Positions 1-5,306 of a DNA stretch of 5,306 bases are shown here, piece by piece. The stretch is taken from positions 1-5,306 of the forward strand of contig JAMFST010000447.1 of NCBI GenBank assembly GCA_026225435.1. The letters are read 5' to 3'. The position numbers were made by a program, and so were the translations under genes. Numbering within the stretch: the stretch's first letter is position 1; every line of letters begins with the position of its first letter. This DNA is from Labilithrix luteola (GTDB lineage Bacteria; Myxococcota_A; Polyangia; Polyangiales; Polyangiaceae). The notes under the pieces were generated by a model that was not told the DNA's origin, ran no database searches, and worked only from the letters and a program-made list of their open reading frames with translations.

Positions 1-2
1 CG

Positions 3-707
3 CTCAACAACGGCTGGACGGGGCCCATCTTGTTCGACAACAGCGCGCGCAACACCCTGCGCCTGACGAGCCTGGACGCGCGCGGACTGGCAGCCGACAC
101 CTCGGATGTCCTTCTGTCCGTCTCGCTCATGGGCCCGTTCCTCATCGACTCGCTGGCCACCGCCTGGTGGTACCGGGGGAGCGCCGACGTCGCCCAGCAG
201 ATGGCGATGATCGACGGCGAGACCCTCTCCATCACCGCCGCCATCCAGGGGCTCAGCGTCATGTTCGCCGGCAGGCAGCGCCCGTACGTGCAGACCTGCG
301 GCAAGGATCTGCCCAACAGCACCGTCGAGTGCCAGAGCGACAGCAAGGACCGCAGCTTCTTCAGCGGGCACACCTCGCTCACCTTCACCAGCGCCGCGCT
401 GGTCTGCTCGCACCACCTGAACCTCGATCTCTTCGAGGACAACCCGGCGGACGAGGTCTCCTGCGCCACCGCGGAGTTCGCCGCGGCGTCGACCGGCCTG
501 CTCCGCATCATGTCCGACAATCACTGGGCCAGCGACGTGCTCACCGGCGCCATCGTCGGCAACGCGGTCGGCTTCGGCGCGCCGTACTTCCTCCACTACC
601 GCCGTCACAAGAAGGGGGACGCCGCTCCGGTCTCCGCCGAGCGAAGTGACTTCAGCGTCCACTTCCTGCCGACCGGCCTCGGCGCCGCCGCCGTGGGGAC
701 CTGGTGA
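3..707 (+). CDS. PAP2-family (type 2 phosphatidic acid phosphatase) membrane protein, 5' partial
   Basis: This is a membrane phosphatase of the PAP2/haloperoxidase superfamily, which removes phosphate from lipid phosphates or pyrophosphates at the outer face of the inner membrane. The frame is open to the left edge, so the N-terminus is missing; the TTG at 30 is internal, not a start. About 234 residues are visible. Motif 1 ends in GRQRP (RP codons at 279-284). Motif 2 is FFSGH, with the catalytic His codon at 369-371. Motif 3 is R-x5-H-x3-D, with R at 504, H at 522 and D at 534. Hydrophobic stretches lie around 100-170, 215-270, 375-410 and 475-590. Two deviations are visible: the usual Lys of motif 1 is Val (258-260), and the Ser before the motif 3 Arg is Leu. 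Two cysteine pairs (in TCG and VEC, then in VCS and VSC) fall in predicted loops and might form disulfides. The family call is firm; the substrate (phosphatidate, undecaprenyl pyrophosphate or other) cannot be decided. Confidence 0.9.
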   Translation, partial: LNNGWTGPILFDNSARNTLRLTSLDARGLAADTSDVLLSVSLMGPFLIDSLATAWWYRGSADVAQQMAMIDGETLSITAAIQGLSVMFAGRQRPYVQTCGKDLPNSTVECQSDSKDRSFFSGHTSLTFTSAALVCSHHLNLDLFEDNPADEVSCATAEFAAASTGLLRIMSDNHWASDVLTGAIVGNAVGFGAPYFLHYRRHKKGDAAPVSAERSDFSVHFLPTGLGAAAVGTW

Positions 708-1744
708 ACGTGATGACGCGCTCGTTCCCCAGGTCGCTGCTGCTGCCGCTGCTCGGCGCCGTCTGCTTCGTCGGCGTCGCCGCGATCGCGCGCCCGGCGC
801 TGGCCGACGACGAGAAGCCGCTCGTGCCGCCGCCTCCGGGCGCCGGCGAGCCGGTGAAGGTGCCCGACACCACCGAGGCGAACCGCAACGCGCTCTCCGA
901 GGTGAACCCCGACTCGGACGAGGGGGACACGCACTACTGGGCCCACGGGAAGAACCGCTGGTTCATCTCCACGGCCGACGACATCGGCTACGTGTACGCG
1001 CGGCCTCGCGTGTCGTTCGGGTACGGCAAGCCGTTCTACAAGTGGGTCGGCGTGGACCTGAACCCGCAGGGGTCGAACCGCTTCATCGGCGCCTACGGCG
1101 GCCTGCGCGCCACCATCCCGATGCTCGATCTGCGCGTCGGCGCCCGCTACGTCTACCAGTTCACGCAGTACTACCTGGTCCCGTCCGACAACTACCACCG
1201 CATCGATTTCGAGTCGGAGACGCTCCCGCGCTCTCACTACACGACGCTCGAAGCGGAGCTCACCGGCAACCTGCCCTTCTGGGTCGGCTCGTTCATCGGC
1301 ATCGCCAGCGGCTCGTACATGACCGGCGTCCCCGCCAACGTGTACGTCTACGACGAGGTGCTCCGCGTGATCATCAAGCCGCCGTACGAGGGGCGCCTGC
1401 GCGGCGGCTACTCGGTGCGCCTCGGGAGCGAGGGGAAGATCAGCGTGGGCGTCGCCGCCGACGTGCTCGACATGCCCGGTCGCAAGAGCGGGTTCGTGTT
1501 CCGCGCCGGCGTGGTCGCCAGCGCCGCGCTCAGCAACCACATCGAGATCATCGGCTCGTTCATCCCGCCGATCATCAGCCCCGACAGCATCGGCGTTCCC
1601 GGCGGCGACTTCGCCCAGCTCGGCGTGCGCTACCGCTGGGCCACCGGGTCACCGCCGGAGACGTCGACGGCTTCGTCCCCGCCTGCGCCGTCACTGCCGC
1701 CGCCCGTCGAAGCGGTGGGCGACACGCGACCCGGGGCGCAGTGA
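704..1744 (+). CDS. Exported protein, probable outer-membrane beta-barrel, function unknown
   Basis: I do not recognise a named family. The product (346 aa from GTG 704) begins with a clear Sec signal peptide: Arg at 6 and 10, a hydrophobic core at about 11-29, and an ALA cleavage motif with predicted cutting after residue 34. The mature start is Pro-rich (VPPPPGAG) and acidic up to about residue 82. From there on, alternating aromatic, Gly and polar residues (for example GYVYARPRVSFGYG, VGARYVYQFTQYY, GVRYRWATG) suggest amphipathic beta strands of an outer-membrane barrel. A Pro/Ser/Thr-rich tail of about 31 residues follows the last strand. The GTG start overlaps the upstream TGA in GTGA (704-707), and a GGGGA at 695-699 sits 4 bases before it. 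GTG 710 and ATG 713 are alternative starts that keep the signal peptide. The overlap implies co-transcription and probably translational coupling with the PAP2 gene. The barrel assignment is inferred from composition only. Confidence 0.8.
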   Translation: MNVMTRSFPRSLLLPLLGAVCFVGVAAIARPALADDEKPLVPPPPGAGEPVKVPDTTEANRNALSEVNPDSDEGDTHYWAHGKNRWFISTADDIGYVYARPRVSFGYGKPFYKWVGVDLNPQGSNRFIGAYGGLRATIPMLDLRVGARYVYQFTQYYLVPSDNYHRIDFESETLPRSHYTTLEAELTGNLPFWVGSFIGIASGSYMTGVPANVYVYDEVLRVIIKPPYEGRLRGGYSVRLGSEGKISVGVAADVLDMPGRKSGFVFRAGVVASAALSNHIEIIGSFIPPIISPDSIGVPGGDFAQLGVRYRWATGSPPETSTASSPPAPSLPPPVEAVGDTRPGAQ

Positions 1745-1851
1745 AGATGGCCGCGGCGTAACGCTGTCATCGCGCGCAGCTCTTGCGCGATTGGGGCTTC
1801 TCAACGCTCCGCGTGGTGCATACCTGGAGACCACATTCAGGGAGGTTCGCC
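1745..1851 (+). other. Intergenic region with a weak hairpin upstream of the aldo/keto reductase
   Basis: This 107-base gap separates the barrel gene from the reductase gene, and a promoter for the latter would be expected here. It holds a short inverted repeat, TCGCGC (1770-1775) and GCGCGA (1785-1790), with a 9-base loop and no T-run after it, so it is at best a poor terminator or an operator-like site. I found no convincing -35/-10 pair with proper spacing; TTGGGG at 1791 and CATACC at 1819 are too far apart. The last 13 bases contain the ribosome binding site, listed separately. Confidence 0.35.
1839..1845 (+). promoter_or_regulatory. Strong Shine-Dalgarno sequence for the aldo/keto reductase
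   Basis: AGGGAGG lies 6 bases before the ATG at 1852. This fixes the start there rather than at the in-frame TTG at 1783, whose extra 23 residues lack any family similarity. It is the clearest ribosome binding site in the window. Confidence 0.85.
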
Positions 1852-2712
1852 ATGACCAACGTCATCGAGAAGAGTGGAACGTTCAAGCTGGGTGGAGACC
1901 TCGAGATTCACCGGCTCGGGTACGGCGCCATGCGCCTCACCGGCAAGGGGATCTGGGGGCCGCCGAAGGACAAGGCCGAGTGCATCCGCGTGCTGCAGAG
2001 GTCCGTGGAGCTCGGGGTCGACTTCATCGACACGGCCGACTCGTACGGTCCGTACATCAGCGAGGAGCTGATCAAGGAGGCGCTTCATCCGTACAAGAAG
2101 GGGGTCACCATCGCGACCAAGGCGGGGCTGACGCGCACCGGTCCGGATCAGTGGATCCCGGTGGGGCGCGCCGAGTACCTGCGGCAGGAGTGCGAGATGA
2201 GCCTGCGCCGCCTCGGCGTCGAGCGGATCGACCTCTTCCAGCTGCACCGCATCGACCCGAAGGTGCCGTCGGCGGAGCAGTTCGGCCTCCTCGCTGATCT
2301 GATCAAGGAGGGCAAGGTGCGCCACGTCGGGCTCTCCGAGGTCTCGGTGAAGGAGATCGAGGAGGCGCGCAAGACGGTGAAGATCGTCAGCGTGCAGAAC
2401 AAGTACAACCTGACCGACCGCGCGTCGGAGGACGTGCTGACCTACTGCACCAAGAACGACATCGCGTTCATCCCCTGGTTCCCCATCGCTGCCGGCGCCC
2501 TGGGCAAGGACGGACACAACGTCGTCGACGACGTGGCCAAGGAGACCGGCGCGACCGCCTCGCAAGTCTCGCTCGCCTGGCTCCTCCACCGCTCGAAGGT
2601 GATCCTGCCGATCCCGGGGACCTCCACCGTGGCGCACCTCGAGGAGAACTGCGGCGCCGCCGGCGTGAAGCTGAGCGAGGCGCAGATGGGGAAGCTGAAC
2701 GGCGCCGCCTGA
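1852..2712 (+). CDS. Aldo/keto reductase, YdbC/PdxI-like
   Basis: This is a cytoplasmic NAD(P)H-dependent oxidoreductase of the aldo/keto reductase superfamily, 286 aa and a single (beta/alpha)8 barrel of normal length. The catalytic tetrad is complete: Asp60 and Tyr65 in FIDTADSYG, Lys90 in ATKAG, and His132 in QLHRID. Cofactor-site segments are also present: VGLSEV near 158-163, QNKYN near 181-185, and [13 protein letters not shown] near 253-265. By recall, the N-terminal [11 protein letters not shown]...GPP pattern, YGPY after the catalytic Tyr, and the IPGTSxVAHLxEN ending closely match E. coli YdbC, reported as the pyridoxal reductase PdxI. Pyridoxal reduction is therefore a reasonable guess, but relatives in this branch are often annotated only as general aldehyde reductases. 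The gene stands alone on its strand, 107 bases after the barrel gene, and converges with the glutaredoxin-like gene. Family assignment is firm; substrate is inferred. Confidence 0.93.
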   Translation: MTNVIEKSGTFKLGGDLEIHRLGYGAMRLTGKGIWGPPKDKAECIRVLQRSVELGVDFIDTADSYGPYISEELIKEALHPYKKGVTIATKAGLTRTGPDQWIPVGRAEYLRQECEMSLRRLGVERIDLFQLHRIDPKVPSAEQFGLLADLIKEGKVRHVGLSEVSVKEIEEARKTVKIVSVQNKYNLTDRASEDVLTYCTKNDIAFIPWFPIAAGALGKDGHNVVDDVAKETGATASQVSLAWLLHRSKVILPIPGTSTVAHLEENCGAAGVKLSEAQMGKLNGAA

Positions 2713-2724
2713 GTCGCGCTGAGC

Positions 2725-2729
<5 letters not shown>
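2708..2729. terminator. Possible bidirectional hairpin spanning both convergent stop codons
   Basis: CCTGAG (2708-2713) and CTCAGG (2724-2729) are perfect inverted repeats around a 10-base loop, and each arm contains part or all of one gene's stop codon. The overlapping CTGAGCTCAG (2719-2728) is a perfect 10-base palindrome. There is no T-tract on either side, so intrinsic termination is doubtful. The placement in a 12-base convergent gap is the only support. Confidence 0.25.
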
Positions 2730-3096
<367 letters not shown>

Positions 3097-3117
3097 GCGC
3101 CGGACGGTACTCGAGTT

Positions 3118-4155
3118 CTAATCCCGCCGCGCGAGGCCGAGGTGCCCCAGCAGCTCGTCGGCGCCTCGCGTCGGGGTCATCGTCCCGGCGCGGACCGCCG
3201 CTTCGACCGCAGGAAGCTCGGCGCGGACCTTGTCGTTCGAGCGGAGGAGCGCGGCCATGCGCTCGTCGATCATCGACCACATCCAGGTGCGCTGCTGCTC
3301 GGCGCGCAGCTGGGCGAGGCCGCCGGTGCGATCGAGCAGCGCGCGGTGCTCGAGGATCAGCGCCCACAGCTCGTCGAGGCCGAGCCCGGTGAGCGCGGAG
3401 ATGGCGAGCGCGCGCGGCGCCCACTCGGCGCGCTTGCGCGGCAGGTAGCGGAAGGTGCTGCGCAGATCGGCGACCGCCAGGTTGGTGCGCGCGGCCCCGT
3501 CGCCGTCGGCCTTGTTCACCGCGACGAGATCGGCCAGCTCGAGGATCCCCTTCTTGATCCCCTGCAGCTCGTCCCCCGCGCCGGCGAGGAGCACCACGAG
3601 GAAGAAGTCGACCATCTCGGCGACGGCGGTCTCCCCCTGCCCGACGCCCACCGTCTCGACGAGGATCACGTCGAAGCCGGCGGCCTCGCAGACGAGCATG
3701 GTCTCGCGGGTGCGGCGGGCGATTCCTCCTGGCGACAGACCGCTCGGTGACGGACGGATGAACGCCGCGGGCGCGACCGAGAGCCGCGCCATGCGCGTCT
3801 TGTCTCCGAGGATGGAGCCGCCGGTCACGCTGCTCGAGGGATCGACGGCGAGCACCGCGACCTTCTTCCCCTGCCCGACCAGGCGCATGCCCACCTCCTC
3901 GATGAAGGTGCTCTTGCCGGCACCGGGGACGCCGGTGATGCCGACGCGGAGCGCCTTGCCGGTGAGCGGCAACAGGCGGTCGAGGAGCGCCTGCGCGAGC
4001 GCCGCATCGTCGACCTGACGGCTCTCGACCAGGGTGATGGCCTGGGCGAGGACCGCGCGATCGGCGGCGCGAACTCCGCGCTCGTACTCCTCGAGCGGCA
4101 AGCGAGGTCGCCGCCGCGCGCCTGCTGCCGGCGACGCCGGGTTCACGGGATCCAC
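3118..4155 (-). CDS. meaB: MeaB, G3E-family GTPase chaperone of methylmalonyl-CoA mutase
   Basis: MeaB (ArgK/MMAA family) is a cytoplasmic GTPase that binds methylmalonyl-CoA mutase, gates delivery of adenosylcobalamin and protects the enzyme from inactivation. The product is 345 aa from GTG 4155, near the usual 325-340. Visible motifs are Walker A GVPGAGKST (75-83), VLAVDPSS (101-108), GGSILGDKTRM (112-122), ETVGVGQGE (167-175), GAGDELQGIKKGILELAD (192-209, the family's switch III region) and NKAD (214-217) for guanine specificity. RTWMWSMIDERM and the helical C-terminus fit the dimerisation arm. The GTG start is 4 bases after the mutase stop; GTG 4146 is an alternative, and the open frame reaching to 4302 only overlaps the mutase gene. 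About 20 Pro/Arg-rich residues precede the conserved core (PLEEYERGVRAADR), slightly longer than in Methylobacterium MeaB. There is no clear Shine-Dalgarno sequence, so expression probably depends on translational coupling to the mutase. Confidence 0.95.
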   Translation of the reverse strand: MDPVNPASPAAGARRRPRLPLEEYERGVRAADRAVLAQAITLVESRQVDDAALAQALLDRLLPLTGKALRVGITGVPGAGKSTFIEEVGMRLVGQGKKVAVLAVDPSSSVTGGSILGDKTRMARLSVAPAAFIRPSPSGLSPGGIARRTRETMLVCEAAGFDVILVETVGVGQGETAVAEMVDFFLVVLLAGAGDELQGIKKGILELADLVAVNKADGDGAARTNLAVADLRSTFRYLPRKRAEWAPRALAISALTGLGLDELWALILEHRALLDRTGGLAQLRAEQQRTWMWSMIDERMAALLRSNDKVRAELPAVEAAVRAGTMTPTRGADELLGHLGLARRD

Positions 4156-4159
4156 GAGC

Positions 4160-5306
4160 TCAGGACGCGTGCGCCGGCAGGTGACCGTCGAGCTGGTCGA
4201 GCAGGGTGCCCGCTGCCTCGGCGATGACGGTTCCCGGTCCGAAGATCGCCGCTGCCCCCATCTCCTTGAGCGTCGCGTAGTCGTCTGGTGGGATGACGCC
4301 ACCGACGACGACGAGGATGTCCTCGCGGCCGCGCTTCTTCAGCTCGGCGCGCAGCTCGGGGATCAGCGTGAGGTGCCCGGCGGCCAGCGAGCTGGCGCCG
4401 ATCACGTGCACGTCGTTCTCCACCGCCGCCTGCGCCGTCTCCGCCGGCGTCTGGAAGAGCGGGCCGATGTCGACGTCGAAGCCGAGGTCGGCGAAGGCCG
4501 AGGCGATCACCTTCTGCCCGCGGTCGTGCCCGTCCTGCCCCATCTTGGCCACCAGGATGCGCGGCCGGCGCCCCTCCCGATCGAGGAACGCCTGCGTGCG
4601 CCCCCGCGTGACGGTGACCGCGTCGGATTCCTCGCCCACCTCGCCACTGTACACCCCGGCGATGGAGCGGATCTCGGCGCGATGACGCCCCCACACCTTC
4701 TCGAGCGCGTAGGAGATCTCGCCGACGCTGGCGCGCGCGCGGGCCGCGTCGATGGCCAGCGCGAGCAGGTTGCCCCCCTTGCCTTCGGCGCACTGCGTGA
4801 GCGCTTCCATCGTGCGGTCGACCGCCGCCTGATCACGGTTCGAGCGCAGCGCCTCGAGCCGCTCGATCTGCGTCTTGCGCACCGCCGCGTTGTCCACCTT
4901 GAGCACCGGGATCTTCTCCTCGGTGGTCGGCTTGTACTTGTTCACCCCGACGATGACCTGGCGCCCCGAGTCGATGCGCGCCTGCGTCCGCGCCGCCGCC
5001 TCCTCGATACGTAGCTTGGGCACGCCCGCCTCGATGGCCTTGACCATCCCGCCCAGGGTCTCGATCTCCGCCATGTGCGCCCGCGCCTTGGCCGCGAGAT
5101 CATGGGTGAGCCGCTCGACGTAGAAGCTCCCGCCCCACGGGTCGACCGGGCGCGTGGTGCCCGACTCCAGCTGCAGCTGCAGCTGCGTGTTGCGGGCGAT
5201 GCGCGCGGAGAAGTCGGTCGGCAGTGCGAGCGCCTCGTCGAGCGAGTTGGTGTGCAGGCTCTGCGTGCCGCCCTCGGTGGCGGCCATCGCCTCGATCACC
5301 GTGCGC
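4160..5306 (-). CDS. Methylmalonyl-CoA mutase large (B12-binding) subunit, N-terminus outside window
   Basis: This enzyme interconverts (R)-methylmalonyl-CoA and succinyl-CoA using adenosylcobalamin, in propionate and odd-chain or branched-chain catabolism. About 381 C-terminal residues are visible and the frame is open to the right edge. First comes the end of the substrate-binding TIM barrel, with [27 protein letters not shown] and [11 protein letters not shown] linker follows with VGVNKYKP. Then comes the C-terminal cobalamin domain: DGHDRG (codons 4517-4534) holds the lower-axial His at 4526-4528, followed by [20 protein letters not shown] and [19 protein letters not shown] with GPLFQTP is typical of methylmalonyl-CoA mutase rather than ethylmalonyl-CoA mutase, but the N-terminal substrate-determining residues are not visible, so a related acyl-CoA mutase is not fully excluded. 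It is the first gene seen of the operon with meaB, 4 bases apart. A small-subunit gene could lie upstream. The symbol (mutB, mcmA or scpA) depends on the nomenclature used. Confidence 0.95.
   Translation of the reverse strand, partial: RTVIEAMAATEGGTQSLHTNSLDEALALPTDFSARIARNTQLQLQLESGTTRPVDPWGGSFYVERLTHDLAAKARAHMAEIETLGGMVKAIEAGVPKLRIEEAAARTQARIDSGRQVIVGVNKYKPTTEEKIPVLKVDNAAVRKTQIERLEALRSNRDQAAVDRTMEALTQCAEGKGGNLLALAIDAARARASVGEISYALEKVWGRHRAEIRSIAGVYSGEVGEESDAVTVTRGRTQAFLDREGRRPRILVAKMGQDGHDRGQKVIASAFADLGFDVDIGPLFQTPAETAQAAVENDVHVIGASSLAAGHLTLIPELRAELKKRGREDILVVVGGVIPPDDYATLKEMGAAAIFGPGTVIAEAAGTLLDQLDGHLPAHAS
5168..5185. repeat. Three tandem copies of CAGCTG inside the mutase gene
   Basis: CAGCTG is repeated three times without interruption, forming an 18-base self-complementary tract. 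On the coding strand it gives alternating Gln and Leu in [12 protein letters not shown], at a place where relatives usually read something like RNTQLxLQEES. The tract is in frame and does not disturb the protein length. Confidence 0.8.

Noticed and set aside
605..1540. Long minus-strand open frame opposite the barrel gene
   Set aside because: It is rich in Arg, Ala, Val and His with no domain motif, while the opposite strand encodes a protein with a signal peptide. It is a high-GC shadow frame.
646..1761. Long plus-strand open frame in another phase over the barrel gene
   Set aside because: The translation is mostly Arg, Ala and Gly without any recognisable fold. It shadows the real gene.
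1783..1851. Upstream TTG start extending the reductase by 23 residues
   Set aside because: No Shine-Dalgarno sequence precedes it and the extra residues do not fit the family, whereas the ATG at 1852 has AGGGAGG at ideal spacing.
1837..2637. Minus-strand open frame opposite the aldo/keto reductase
   Set aside because: The plus strand encodes a complete reductase with its full catalytic tetrad; the antisense product shows only biased composition.
4156..4302. N-terminal extension of MeaB into the mutase gene
   Set aside because: The extra 49 residues are Arg/Ser/Thr-rich, overlap the mutase cobalamin domain in another phase and are absent from known MeaB proteins.
4034..5014. Plus-strand open frame opposite the mutase
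   Set aside because: The minus strand carries a clear mutase with its cobalamin-binding motif; the antisense frame is a shadow.

Overview
The window is gene-dense, GC-rich DNA (about two thirds G+C by eye) with long spurious antisense reading frames, as expected at high GC. The gene content points to a Gram-negative bacterium: a PAP2-type membrane phosphatase, a Sec-exported protein that looks like an outer-membrane barrel, and a methylmalonyl-CoA mutase with its MeaB chaperone. The overall style fits Myxococcota/Deltaproteobacteria, but that placement is an inference from composition and gene style, not from a marker gene.

Layout. The plus strand (1-2712) carries three genes. The first is a PAP2 phosphatase whose start lies outside the window. 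The second is a secreted, probably beta-barrel, protein whose GTG start overlaps the PAP2 stop by four bases. After a 107-base intergenic gap comes an aldo/keto reductase resembling E. coli YdbC/PdxI, preceded by a strong Shine-Dalgarno sequence. The minus strand (5306 down to 2725) carries a tightly packed run in the order methylmalonyl-CoA mutase (large, B12-binding subunit; N-terminus outside the window), meaB, and a glutaredoxin-fold protein with no cysteine. The two strands converge at 2712/2725 with only 12 bases between the stop codons.

How the genes work together. The mutase converts (R)-methylmalonyl-CoA to succinyl-CoA using adenosylcobalamin, and MeaB is the G3E GTPase that gates cofactor loading and protects the mutase from inactivation. 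Their 4-base spacing makes a single transcript very likely. The glutaredoxin-like gene follows 21 bases later and is probably part of the same operon; its role is unknown. The PAP2/barrel pair probably acts at the cell envelope and is unrelated to the mutase operon. The reductase appears to be a single-gene unit.

I see no RNA genes, CRISPR arrays, mobile elements or prophage genes. No gap between genes exceeds about 110 bases. Most of the window is ordinary metabolism and envelope biology. The item that most deserves a second look is the cysteine-free glutaredoxin-like protein behind meaB.
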